From Yinghuangia soli (GTDB lineage: Bacteria; Actinomycetota; Actinomycetes; Streptomycetales; Streptomycetaceae): 64,000 bases of DNA. Location: positions 116,351-180,350 of the forward strand of contig NZ_JAKFHA010000007.1 of NCBI RefSeq assembly GCF_021502675.1, in the 5' to 3' direction. This document shows, piece by piece, positions 1 to 9,917 of the stretch; the stretch's first letter is position 1; each line of letters starts with the position of its first letter. The notes under the pieces were generated by a model that made no database searches, was not told the DNA's origin, and saw nothing but the letters and a program-made list of their open reading frames with translations. The translations under genes were made by a program, and so were the position numbers.

Positions 1-322
1 GGCCGGCCAGCATGATCACGGTCGGGGCGGTCTTGGCGAACCGCAGGCGCCGCGTCTCGCCGCCGAGAATCCGGACGAGCTCCTCGTTGACGATCTTGAC
101 GATCTGCTGCGCCGGGTTCAGCGCCTGCGACACCTCCGCGCCGCGCGCCCGCTCCTTGACGTGCGCGACGAACTCGCGGACGACCGGCAGCGCGACGTCC
201 GCCTCGAGCAGCGCCACCCGGATCTCCCGGGCGGTGGCGTCGATGTCGGCCTCGGAGAGCCGGCCCTTGCCGCGGAGGTTCTTGAAGGTCGCTGCGAGGC
301 GGTCGGAAAGAGTGTCGAACAC
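1..322 (-). CDS. ffh: Signal recognition particle protein Ffh (5' part only)
   Basis: The window holds the first 107 residues of the SRP54/Ffh GTPase, which binds 4.5S RNA and signal sequences and docks with FtsY at the membrane. What is visible is the N-terminal helical N domain, starting MFDTLSDRLAATFKNLRGKG and including the stretch ALLEADVALPVVREFV. The gene runs off the left edge before the GTPase motifs, so G1 to G5 cannot be checked. The GTG start at 322 fits the usual length of the N domain. It is followed downstream of glnD in the same order as in Streptomyces coelicolor. Its receptor partner FtsY is encoded at 23856-25055. Confidence 0.95.
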   Translation of the reverse strand, partial: MFDTLSDRLAATFKNLRGKGRLSEADIDATAREIRVALLEADVALPVVREFVAHVKERARGAEVSQALNPAQQIVKIVNEELVRILGGETRRLRFAKTAPTVIMLAG

Positions 323-406
323 GTCGGCAGAGGTCCTTCGTATGCGGGATGGTCTACGGTCCCCGCCAGCCTACCCGGGCCGCGCGCGACCCGGCGGCGG
401 TGCCGG

Positions 407-428
407 GCCCCGCGGGCGGCCGCGGGGC
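407..428 (-). terminator. Hairpin downstream of glnD
   Basis: A perfect 9-bp GC stem (407-415 with 420-428) and a 4-nt loop lie just beyond the glnD stop. There is no U-tract, as is common for actinobacterial terminators. It is the likely end of the amtB-glnK-glnD transcript. Confidence 0.5.
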
Positions 429-441
429 GCCGGCCGGTCGG

Positions 442-2778
442 TCAGGACAGCGCCTTCTCCAGCGTCCTGGCCACTTGGCGGGCGGTGTCGGCGGCCAGCG
501 GCTCGCCGTTGCCGTCCACCACGTAGAACGCGTCGACGGCCTCGGCGCCGTGCGTGCTGACGCGCGCCTGCCGCACGCTGACCTGCGCCTCCGCCAGCGC
601 CTTGCCGATCCGGTGGAGCAGGCCCGGGCCGTCGTGGGCGCGCACTTCGAGGACCGTGGCGGTCTCCGAGACGCCCGGGACGACCTCCACGCGCGGCGGC
701 GCGGGCGTCATCCCGCGCCGGGGCGCGTACGCGGCCTCGCGCCGCGCCAATTTGCCCGCGACGTCGAGCCCGCCGTCGAGCGCCCGGCGCACGTCCTCGC
801 GTACCGCGGCCGGGTCGGGCAGCGCGCCGAACTCGGTCTCCACGGTCCACACGGTGATGCCGGTGCCGTCCACCACGTCGGCGACCGCGGAGCGCACGGT
901 GAGCCGGTGCAGGGCCAGGACCCCGGCGGCCAGCGCCAGCAGGCCGACCCGGTCCGGGGCGGCCACGGTGACCTCGGCGCCGTACGACAGCGGCTCCAGG
1001 GTGACCGCGAAGCCGCCCTCGGCCTTGCCGGCCAGCCGCAGCCGGGCGGTGTCGATGGGCTGTGCGGCGGCTGCGGGCCGCCCGGCGAGCACGGCCCGGG
1101 CCCGGGCCACCAGGTCGCGGCACAGCGCGTCGCGGAACGCGCTCCACGCGGCCGGCCCGGTCGCGGCGGCGTCCGCCTCGGTGAGCGCGTGCAGGAGTTC
1201 GAGCGTCTCCAGGCCGCCGACCGCCTCGGCGAAGCCGGAGACCGTGAGCGGGTCGTCCAGGTCGCGGCGGGTGGCGGTGTCGACGAGCAGCAGGTGGTGC
1301 CGGACCAGTGTGGCGATGACGTCGACGTCGTCCTTTGCGAAGCCCATCCGGGTGGCGGCCTCGCGGGCGATGACCTCGCCGCTGAGGCTGTGGTCGCCCG
1401 GCCAGCCCTTGCCCACGTCGTGCAGCAGCGCGGCGACCAGCAGCAGGTCGGGGCGGGCCACCCGGCGGGTGTGCGCGGCGGCCTGCACTGCGGTCTCGAC
1501 CAGGTGCCGGTCCACGGTGAAGCGGTGCACCGCGTTGCGCTGCGGGCGGCAGCGCACGCGTTCCCAGTCCGGCAGCAGCCGGGTGACCAGGCGGCGCGAT
1601 TCGAGCGCCTCCCAGACCGGCAGGGCGCTGCGCCCGGCGCCGAGCAGCGCGACGAAGGACTCGCGGGCCGCGGGCGGCCAGGGGTCGGGCAGCGGCGGGC
1701 ATTCGACCGCGAGCCGGTCCACCGCGTGCCGGGACAGCGGGAGTCCGGCCTGCGCGGCGGCGGCCGCGGCGCGGAGCAGCAGCCCGGGGTCGCGGGCCGG
1801 CTGGGCACCGTGCGCGAGGACCGCCTCGCCGCCGTGCTCGACCACGCCCTCGGCGAGCGGGCGACGCTCGGGTCCGGCGGTCCGGCCGCGCAGCACGCGC
1901 CGGACCGGTCCGGTGCGGGCCGCGAGCACCCGGTTGACCTCGCGCCAGGTGACGTCGGAGGCGTACGCGAGGGCCCGGGCGGACTCCGAGACGCGGCGCA
2001 GCAGGGTGTCGGCGTCCAGCAGGCCGAGGGTGCGGGCCACCGGGTCCTGCTCCTGGAGCAGCAGCCGGTCGCCGGCCCGTCCGGTGGTCAGGTGCAGCGC
2101 GTCGCGGACGTCGAGGAGGGTGGTGCGGGCCGCATCGACCTCCTCGTGCGGTGCGTCGGCCACCCAGGAGGCGGCCACCGCGCGCAGGGCGGCGGCGTCG
2201 CGCAGCCCGCCGCGGGCCTCCTTGAGGTCGGGTTCGAGGAGGAACGCCAGTTCGCCGTGCTTCTCGGCGCGTTCGGCGCCGGACTCCAGGAGCGCGGGCA
2301 GCTTCTTGGGAGCCTGGGTGCGCCACGCGGTGAGCGCGGCGGTGCGGACCTGGGCGGTGAGGGCGGCATCGCCGGCCACGTGCCGGGCGTCCAGGAGGCC
2401 GAGGTGCACGCGGAGGTCGTCGTCGGCGGCCCGGCGGGCCTCGTCCGGGGTGCGCACCGAGTGGTCGAGGGCGATGCCGGCGTCCCACACCGGGTACCAC
2501 ACGGAGTCGGCGAGGGCGGCGATGTCGCCGCGGCCGTCGTGCAGCAGCAGGACGTCGAGGTCGCTGCCCGGGGACAGTTCGCGGCGGCCGTAGCCGCCCA
2601 CCGCGACCAGTGCGATCCCGGTGCGGTCGGCGCCGGCGTCCTCCAGCAGCCCGGTCAGCCAGCGGTCGGCGAGGGCGGCGAGGGCGCGGCGGCGTTCGGG
2701 GCCGCCGCCTGCGGGGTCGGCGAGGAGTTCCTCGCGGCTGCGGGTGAAGCGGACGGTCGACGGGTTCGGGTCCACCAC
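442..2778 (-). CDS. glnD: PII protein nucleotidyltransferase GlnD
   Basis: GlnD covalently modifies the PII protein GlnK and removes the group again according to glutamine and nitrogen status; in Streptomyces the modification is adenylylation rather than uridylylation. The 778-residue protein has the nucleotidyltransferase motif GGYGRRELSPGSDLDVLLLH near residues 60-80, a GlnD linker region, an HD-domain motif LLHDVGKG near residue 440, and two C-terminal ACT-like domains for glutamine sensing, the last beginning near TATVLEVRAHDGPGLLHRI. The start is GTG at 2778. It is the third gene of the amtB-glnK-glnD operon, 186 nt after glnK. Length and domain order are normal for the family, and all catalytic motifs look intact. 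Confidence 0.95.
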   Translation of the reverse strand: MVDPNPSTVRFTRSREELLADPAGGGPERRRALAALADRWLTGLLEDAGADRTGIALVAVGGYGRRELSPGSDLDVLLLHDGRGDIAALADSVWYPVWDAGIALDHSVRTPDEARRAADDDLRVHLGLLDARHVAGDAALTAQVRTAALTAWRTQAPKKLPALLESGAERAEKHGELAFLLEPDLKEARGGLRDAAALRAVAASWVADAPHEEVDAARTTLLDVRDALHLTTGRAGDRLLLQEQDPVARTLGLLDADTLLRRVSESARALAYASDVTWREVNRVLAARTGPVRRVLRGRTAGPERRPLAEGVVEHGGEAVLAHGAQPARDPGLLLRAAAAAAQAGLPLSRHAVDRLAVECPPLPDPWPPAARESFVALLGAGRSALPVWEALESRRLVTRLLPDWERVRCRPQRNAVHRFTVDRHLVETAVQAAAHTRRVARPDLLLVAALLHDVGKGWPGDHSLSGEVIAREAATRMGFAKDDVDVIATLVRHHLLLVDTATRRDLDDPLTVSGFAEAVGGLETLELLHALTEADAAATGPAAWSAFRDALCRDLVARARAVLAGRPAAAAQPIDTARLRLAGKAEGGFAVTLEPLSYGAEVTVAAPDRVGLLALAAGVLALHRLTVRSAVADVVDGTGITVWTVETEFGALPDPAAVREDVRRALDGGLDVAGKLARREAAYAPRRGMTPAPPRVEVVPGVSETATVLEVRAHDGPGLLHRIGKALAEAQVSVRQARVSTHGAEAVDAFYVVDGNGEPLAADTARQVARTLEKALS

Positions 2779-2964
2779 GGGCGCCCCTCCTCGAGGTCGC
2801 GGGCGTCGGAACGCGGACGACGCAAGCCCGCCCGCCGGATGGCGGTGCGGGCCTGCGTCTGCCGCATGGTGCGTGTGCCGTTCTTGTTCCTTCGGATCCG
2901 GTGGACGCCGGCGGGGACCGGCGGTCCGGGGGATCCGGGCGGATCGGTGAGCGGCGGGGTGGCC

Positions 2965-4610
<1,646 letters not shown>

Positions 4611-4680
4611 ACTCTGCCTCTCTTCTCCGTGTCCCCGGCCGACCTCCGGGGGCTCATGGGAAGAACCTTCGAGGCGTGAG

Positions 4681-4749
4681 GTTTCACGGCGTGTCGCGGC
4701 GTGTTTCGCACGGGTGACGGTTCCCGCACGAGTGTTTCGGGGACGTGAA
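4681..4749 (-). promoter_or_regulatory. GlnR operator upstream of amtB
   Basis: On the minus strand there are paired GlnR half-sites of the form gTnAC-n6-GAAAC. TTCAC-GTCCCC-GAAAC lies at 4734-4749, GTCAC-CCGTGC-GAAAC at 4703-4718, and an imperfect CGACA-CGCCGT-GAAAC at 4681-4696. The last two are exactly 22 nt apart, the canonical a-b/a-b spacing. They lie 70-140 nt upstream of the amtB start. GlnR control of amtB-glnK-glnD is established in Streptomyces; binding here is inferred from the match. Confidence 0.8.
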
Positions 4750-5097
4750 CGGCTCCGCATGGCCGGATGTCCGGGTCCCCGCAGGCCAGTTCGCGCCGCA
4801 CATGGGCCGCACATGGCAGGCTCGGCGGCGTCCCGGGGCACTCCCGCCGCCGGGGTGCCGCCGCGGGCGGGCGGCTCTGTGACATGGCGCGCGCGTGGCG
4901 CGCCCGCGCGCGCGAGGGGCGCCGGCCGTGCGGCCGCCTCTCTCGGACCTACGCAGCCCTACGCAGCCGTATGGAATGACATTCCGTCAGATCCGCCGGG
5001 CACAGCCCAATCACCACTGGTCAGGAGGGATGCGAAAACTCCCACCGAACGGTTGGCAAAGCCTGGCGGGCACGGTGAGACGGATCACTCGAATGCA

Positions 5098-5126
5098 TTG
5101 ACATTGATCGCACTCACTGCCGTAAT
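5098..5126 (+). promoter_or_regulatory. Sigma-70 (HrdB)-type promoter of the ABC transporter operon
   Basis: A perfect TTGACA (-35, 5098-5103) is followed after exactly 17 nt by CGTAAT (-10, 5121-5126). The surrounding 60 bp are unusually AT-rich for this window. It predicts a transcript start near 5133, about 125 nt before the permease GTG at 5259. A cACGTGTCAC motif at 5160-5169 lies within the predicted leader and recurs at 9723-9732, upstream of the first binding-protein gene. Confidence 0.7.
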
Positions 5127-5258
5127 TAATCACCGCGCTTAACTGACGGACCGTCATGGCACGTGTCACCAGCCGGAATCGCTCCCGTCATCGCGCGCGT
5201 CCCATGTGTCCCAAATACCTGTCAGCCGACCAGACCTGCGAGAGGGGGTGACGCCGTC

Positions 5259-6227
5259 GTGTGGCGCCTGCTCGGTCGCAAGGTCCTCCATCTGATACCG
5301 GTGTTGTTCCTGGTCACGCTCGCCACCACCGCCATGCCGGACATGCTGAAACTCGGCGATCCGTCCGCGACCCCGGTGGGACCCAAGCTCAGTGCCGACA
5401 TGACCCCTGAGGATGTCAAGCGGCTCGAAGCACAGTACGGATACGACGACCCGCTGTACGAGCGCTACGGAAGGTGGGTCGCAGACGCCGTCACCGGCGA
5501 CTTCGGCACCTCGATGGCGACCGACACCCCGGTGGCGGACAGCATCAAGGAACGCTATCCGGTCACTCTCGAACTCGCCCTCGTGTCGCTCCTCCTGGCA
5601 TTGGCGGTAGCCGTGCCGTTGGGCGTGTGGGCGGCGGCCAAGGCGGGCCGACTCCCGGACAAGTTCCTGGGTGGCCTGTCCTCCGGACTTCTGGCCATCC
5701 CGCCGTTCATCAGCTCGATCCTGCTGGTCTATCTCTTCGCCGCGCCGGGCAAACTCGGCCAGGTCTTCCCGAACCAGGGCTGGACCAAGGCCTCCGAGTC
5801 GCTCTCCGCGAACATCGAGACGCTGATGCTCCCGGCGATCGTGCTCGCTCTGGCGGAAATACCGCAGTTCCAGCGGTTGCTGCGCAGTGACATGCTCGGC
5901 ACGCTGCAGGAGGACTACATCCTCACCGCGCGTTCCAAGGGCATGTCGGCACCGTATGTGCTCTTCCGGCACGCGCTTCGGCCGTCGTCGTTCTCGCTCA
6001 TCACGATCTCCGGCCTGACCCTGGGCCGGCTCATCGGCGGCACGGTCATCGTCGAGTTCTACTTCGGCATCCCGGGCCTCGGGCAGAGCATCGTCGGTGC
6101 GATCACCAGCAACGACATCCCGACCGTGCAGGGCACCGTGGTCGTCATCGCGGTCGGCTACGTCCTGCTCAACACCCTGGTCGACGTCGCGTACATGCTG
6201 ATCGACCCGAGAGTGAGGGCGCGATGA
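5259..6227 (+). CDS. Oligopeptide-type ABC transporter permease (DppB/OppB-like)
   Basis: This is the first membrane subunit of a peptide/opine/nickel-family importer. The 322-residue protein starts VWRLLGRKVLHLIPVLFLVT, followed by the hydrophilic external loop found in DppB proteins (ADMTPEDVKRLEAQYGYDDP). Five further membrane segments follow. The cytoplasmic EAA-like loop is DYILTARSKGMSAPYVLFRH, which contacts the ATPases. I chose GTG 5259 because GAGAGGGGG lies 10 nt upstream. The next gene overlaps it by 4 nt (ATGA). Substrate cannot be read from the sequence; peptides are the family default, but nickel, siderophores or sugars are possible. Confidence 0.9.
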   Translation: MWRLLGRKVLHLIPVLFLVTLATTAMPDMLKLGDPSATPVGPKLSADMTPEDVKRLEAQYGYDDPLYERYGRWVADAVTGDFGTSMATDTPVADSIKERYPVTLELALVSLLLALAVAVPLGVWAAAKAGRLPDKFLGGLSSGLLAIPPFISSILLVYLFAAPGKLGQVFPNQGWTKASESLSANIETLMLPAIVLALAEIPQFQRLLRSDMLGTLQEDYILTARSKGMSAPYVLFRHALRPSSFSLITISGLTLGRLIGGTVIVEFYFGIPGLGQSIVGAITSNDIPTVQGTVVVIAVGYVLLNTLVDVAYMLIDPRVRAR

Positions 6228-7132
6228 GCCTCGTCGAAACCGAGAACAGCCTCGGCCTGACCGAGTCCGGCGTCGAGACGCCCGCGGAAGCGGCCGCCGA
6301 GCGCAAGGGCAAGAAGAAGCGTGCCGGCCTGTTGTGGTGGCTGGCCGTCACGTGGCTGAGCCTCGTGCTCGCGATGGTGGTCTTCGCGGACCTGCTGCCT
6401 GCGGAGTACGACCGCCCGGTCGGCGACGCGCACCTGCCGCCGTTCCAGTCGTGGCCGGAGTTCCTCGGCACCGACTACCTCGGCCGCAGCACGCTGTCCC
6501 GTATCGCGGCCGGCGCGCGCACCTCGCTGATCGTCTCGACGATCCCGGTGGCCTTCGGCATCCTGCTCGGCGGCCTGCTCGGCCTGGTGTCCGCGTACTT
6601 CCGCGGCACCGCCGAGACGGTCATCGACATCTTCGCGGACGCGCTGCTCGCGTTCCCGCCGCTGCTGCTGCTCCTCATGCTCGCCTCGGTGCTCAAGCCG
6701 CCGAGCGTGTGGACCATCACGATCGGCCTCGCGGTCCTCACCGTCCCCGGCTTCTACCGGCTGACGAAGGCGAACGCGATCGCCCAGTCGAAGCGCGAAT
6801 ACGTGGTGGTGGCCAAGGCGATGGGTGCCAGGCCCGGCCGGATCATGTTCAAGGAGCTCATGCCGAACACCGTCGCGACGATCCTGTCGTACGCGGTCAT
6901 CGTCATGGCCATCATGATCGTCGCGGAAGGCTCGCTGTCGTTCCTGGGCGTCGGCGTCCCGGACCCCGAGCCCAGCTGGGGCGGCATGGTCTACAAGGAG
7001 AAGGACAACCTGGAGACCTACCCGGGCCAGGTGTTCGTGCCTTGCGCCGTGCTCTTCCTGACGGTGTTCTCGCTGAACGTCATCGGCGACCGCCTGCGGT
7101 CCAAGTTCGACGTGCGCGACTCCAACCTTTAG
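6224..7132 (+). CDS. Oligopeptide-type ABC transporter permease (DppC/OppC-like)
   Basis: Second membrane subunit, 302 residues. It has a charged cytoplasmic N-terminus rich in Glu and Lys (ERKGKKKRAG), one membrane span, then the binding-protein-dependent transport domain with five spans. DppC-type landmarks are FLGTDYLGRSTLSRIAAGAR in the periplasmic loop and the EAA loop REYVVVAKAMGARPGRIMFK. It is translationally coupled to the upstream permease through an ATGA overlap. The 38-nt gap to the first ATPase contains no terminator, so all four transporter subunits probably share one transcript. Confidence 0.92.
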   Translation: MSLVETENSLGLTESGVETPAEAAAERKGKKKRAGLLWWLAVTWLSLVLAMVVFADLLPAEYDRPVGDAHLPPFQSWPEFLGTDYLGRSTLSRIAAGARTSLIVSTIPVAFGILLGGLLGLVSAYFRGTAETVIDIFADALLAFPPLLLLLMLASVLKPPSVWTITIGLAVLTVPGFYRLTKANAIAQSKREYVVVAKAMGARPGRIMFKELMPNTVATILSYAVIVMAIMIVAEGSLSFLGVGVPDPEPSWGGMVYKEKDNLETYPGQVFVPCAVLFLTVFSLNVIGDRLRSKFDVRDSNL

Positions 7133-7170
7133 TCGGCCAGACCCTAGTCTCGAAAGACGGGACCGTATTC

Positions 7171-8478
7171 ATGGAACGGAAGAAGGACGAGGGCGCGTCG
7201 ACCTCCGCTGTCACGGAACCGCCGCTGCTCGAGGTCGAGGACCTCAAAGTCCACCTGAACACCCCGCGGGGCGTGCTCAAAGCGGTCGACGGCGTGTCGT
7301 TCCGGATCGGCAACGGCGAGACCCTGGGCCTGGTCGGCGAGTCCGGCTCGGGCAAGTCGATGCTGGTGCGCTCGCTCATGGGCATCAGCCCGGCGATCGC
7401 CGAGATCAGCGGCAGCGTCAAGCTGAACGGCGCCGAACTGGTCGGGATCCCGCGCAAGAAGGCGCGGAGCATCTGGGGCAACCGCATCGCGATGGTGTTC
7501 CAGGACCCGATGACCTCGCTCAACCCGGTCGTGCGCATCGAGCGCCAGCTGACCGAGTCGATGCGCGAGCACACCTCCATATCCCGCGCGGACGCCAAGA
7601 CCCGGGCCGTCGACCTGCTCAAGCTGGTCGGCATCCCGGAGCCGGAGAAGCGCGCCAAGCAGTACCCGCACCAGCTGTCCGGCGGCATGCGCCAGCGCGT
7701 CACCATCGCGATGGCGCTGGCCTGCGACCCGGACCTGCTGATCGCGGACGAGGCGACCACCGCACTGGACGTGACCGTGCAGCGGCAGATCCTGGACCTC
7801 TTGGAGGAGATCCAGGCGGACCGCGGCATGGGCATGATCCTGGTGAGCCACGACCTGGGCGTGGTGGCCGGGCGTACCGACGAGATCGCGGTCATGTACG
7901 CCGGGCGCATGGTGGAGAAGTCGCCCACCGAGGCGCTGTTCGCGCAGCGCAAGCACCAGTACACCGAGGCGCTGCTCGCCGCGGTGCCGCGTCTGGACGT
8001 GCCCAAGTCGCAGCGGCCGAAGCCCATCCCGGGCACCCCGCCGGACCTGGTGACGTTCAAGGGCGGCTGCGCGTTCGCGGGCCGCTGCGGGGCGGCGGAC
8101 GACCTCTGCCGCACCGAGCAGCCGGCGATGATCTCGAACGGCGACGTCCTGCACCTGTTCGCGTGCCACCACCCGGTGGACGGCTCGGCCGCGGTGGACT
8201 CGGGCAAGACCGAAAAGGTCGAGACGGCCGAGAAGGCCGAGAAGACCGAAAAGGTCGAGAAGACCGAGAAGGCCGAGGCGGTCGAGAAGGTCGAGACGGC
8301 CGAGAAGGCGGAAAAGGCCGAGGCGGTCGAGAAGACCGACGACGCCGAGACTGCCGAGCCGGTCGAGGCTGCCGACGATGCTGACGAGGCCGAGACGGCC
8401 GAGAAGGCGGAAGCGGCCGGCAAGGCCGACGACGGCGAGGCCGAGGAGACGAGTCTGACGAAGGAGGTCTCGGCATGA
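7171..8478 (+). CDS. Oligopeptide-type ABC transporter ATP-binding protein (DppD-like) with Glu/Lys-rich tail
   Basis: Cytoplasmic ATPase subunit, 435 residues. The Walker A is GLVGESGSGKSMLV, the signature LSGGMRQRVTIAMAL, and the Walker B LLIADEATTALD. It is followed by the oligopeptide-transporter C-terminal domain with the cysteine set CAFAGRCGAADDLC...C, which in related DppD/OppD proteins can hold an iron-sulfur cluster. The family usually ends near residue 340. This protein continues for about 90 residues of nearly pure Glu, Lys, Ala, Val and Thr built from EKVE/EKAE/EKTE units (DNA 8205-8450). The tail carries no known motif. The next ATPase overlaps by 4 nt (ATGA). Confidence 0.9.
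   Translation: MERKKDEGASTSAVTEPPLLEVEDLKVHLNTPRGVLKAVDGVSFRIGNGETLGLVGESGSGKSMLVRSLMGISPAIAEISGSVKLNGAELVGIPRKKARSIWGNRIAMVFQDPMTSLNPVVRIERQLTESMREHTSISRADAKTRAVDLLKLVGIPEPEKRAKQYPHQLSGGMRQRVTIAMALACDPDLLIADEATTALDVTVQRQILDLLEEIQADRGMGMILVSHDLGVVAGRTDEIAVMYAGRMVEKSPTEALFAQRKHQYTEALLAAVPRLDVPKSQRPKPIPGTPPDLVTFKGGCAFAGRCGAADDLCRTEQPAMISNGDVLHLFACHHPVDGSAAVDSGKTEKVETAEKAEKTEKVEKTEKAEAVEKVETAEKAEKAEAVEKTDDAETAEPVEAADDADEAETAEKAEAAGKADDGEAEETSLTKEVSA
8205..8450 (+). repeat. Degenerate in-frame repeats coding the Glu/Lys tail
   Basis: Units such as GAGAAG(G/A)(C/T)CGAG and GAGACGGCCGAGAAGGC recur about fifteen times in frame at the 3' end of the first ATPase gene, giving EKxE and ETAEKAEK periods. 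Codons vary (GTC, GCC, ACC between GAG and AAG), so the array has diverged but kept its protein character. Confidence 0.8.
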
Positions 8479-9503
8479 CCGCCAAGACCAAGGAGGACGC
8501 GGTCCCCGCGCCCGCGGCCGACGACGACGTCCTGCTCGACGTGGCCGGGCTGATCCAGAGCTTCCGGGTGCCCGGCGGCGTGATGAACGCGGTCGCCGGC
8601 GTGGACTTCCGGTTGCAGCGCGGCCGCACGCTCGGCCTGGTCGGCGAGTCCGGCTGCGGCAAGTCGACGCTGGCCCGGGCCATCCTGCAGCTCACCAAGC
8701 CCACCGCGGGCTCGGTGGTCTTCGACGGCCAGGACCTGACCAAGCTGTCCAAGGAAGGGCTGCGCGTCATGCGCCGCCGCATCCAGATGGTGTTCCAGGA
8801 CCCGATCTCGGCGCTCAACCCGCGCCGCAAGATCAAGGACATCGTCGCCGAGGGCCTGGTCATCTCCGGTGTGCCGGAGAACGAGATCGGACCGCGTGTC
8901 GAGGCCATGCTGCGCAAGGTCGGTCTCGACCCGGCGCTGGTCTCGGAGCGCCGGCCGCACCAGTTCTCCGGCGGCCAGTGCCAGCGCATCGCGATCGCGC
9001 GGGCCATGGTCGTCAACCCGGACCTGCTCATCTGCGACGAGCCGGTGGCCTCGCTGGACGTGTCGGTGCAGGCCCAGGTGCTGGACCTGCTGGACGACAT
9101 GAAGTCGTCCACCGGGGTCTCGATGATCTTCGTGGCGCACGACCTCGCGGTGGTCCGGAACATCAGCGACGACGTCGCGGTGATGTACCTGGGCACGATC
9201 TGCGAGACCGGCGACACGGACGCCATCTACGACAGCCCGGCGCACCCGTACACGCGGGCCCTCCTGGACGCGGTGCCGGCCCCGAACCCGGGTGCCGCGC
9301 ACGCCGGTCCGGCGCTGAAGGGCGAGATCCCCTCGCCCATGAACCCGCCCAGCGGGTGCCGGTTCCGGACCCGCTGCCCGCTGGCCAGTGAGCGCTGCGA
9401 GACCGAGGTCCCGCAGCTCCGCGAGGTCGCCCCGGGGCACCGGGTGGCCTGCCACTTCCCGCTCGTCGGGGACAACGAGGAGCCGGTCGCCGCCGCGTCC
9501 TGA
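8475..9503 (+). CDS. Oligopeptide-type ABC transporter ATP-binding protein (DppF/OppF-like)
   Basis: Second ATPase, 342 residues, of normal family length. The Walker A is GLVGESGCGKSTLARA, the signature FSGGQCQRIAIARAM, the Walker B LLICDEPVASLDVSVQ, and the H-loop FVAHDLAVV. The C-terminal oligopeptide domain has the cysteine pattern GCRFRTRCPLASERC and a later C in RVACHFP. A Cys replaces the common Arg in the signature (SGGQCQR rather than SGGQRQR). It pairs with the tailed ATPase upstream, with coupled starts. No binding-protein gene precedes the permeases; six follow instead. Confidence 0.92.
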   Translation: MTAKTKEDAVPAPAADDDVLLDVAGLIQSFRVPGGVMNAVAGVDFRLQRGRTLGLVGESGCGKSTLARAILQLTKPTAGSVVFDGQDLTKLSKEGLRVMRRRIQMVFQDPISALNPRRKIKDIVAEGLVISGVPENEIGPRVEAMLRKVGLDPALVSERRPHQFSGGQCQRIAIARAMVVNPDLLICDEPVASLDVSVQAQVLDLLDDMKSSTGVSMIFVAHDLAVVRNISDDVAVMYLGTICETGDTDAIYDSPAHPYTRALLDAVPAPNPGAAHAGPALKGEIPSPMNPPSGCRFRTRCPLASERCETEVPQLREVAPGHRVACHFPLVGDNEEPVAAAS

Positions 9504-9917
9504 CCGGCTCGCGGGCGCCGCCCGCACCGTACGGACCGCACGAATCGCACCTCGGTACACGCAGCACCGGCAATCAGCGCAGCACAACCGGTACACCGGC
9601 CGTCCGCCGGGCCGCGCAGCTCCAGGGCCGCGCGACCCGGCGGACGGCTTTCCCGGCGGGGGCGCCAAATCGCCGCCAACCGTCCGGAAGACGCACGCCT
9701 GCCCTGTAACGCCGTTATAGGACACGTGTCACTCCGGCACCCGTACACCGCCCTGCACCACGCGACACCCGGCATCACCGCAGGACGCCATCCCCGCAGC
9801 ACCGCAGCACCCGCACCGCGCACCACCACAGCACGTCCCGCACGCCGCACGTCCGCACCTCCACCGGCACCACCGGTCGGCCCCGCCGACCGGGCAACGC
9901 GTTAGGACCCGTCAGCA
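9504..9917 (+). other. Intergenic region before the first binding-protein gene
   Basis: The 414 bp contain no recognisable gene. Features seen: TGTAAC at 9705-9710, a perfect palindrome GACACGTGTC at 9721-9730 followed by AC (the cACGTGTCAC motif also seen at 5160-5169), and a G-poor, CAC-rich stretch from about 9730 to 9890. Similar C/A-rich leaders precede binding-protein genes 5 and 6. This is probably a separate promoter and long leader. Confidence 0.45.

Larger units (their letters stand above)
4611..5258. other. Intergenic region amtB / ABC transporter (divergent)
   Basis: The 648 bp between the divergent amtB and permease genes hold the GlnR operator (4681-4749) on the amtB side and a good sigma-70 type promoter (5098-5126) on the permease side. 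The middle, about 4760-5030, is GC-rich with CGCG runs and a short direct repeat (CTACGCAGCC twice near 4950). I find no convincing gene in it. Confidence 0.6.

Noticed and set aside
8205-8450. Repeats considered as a CRISPR or mobile element signature
   Set aside because: They lie in frame within the ATPase gene, have no spacers, and code for a Glu/Lys tail.
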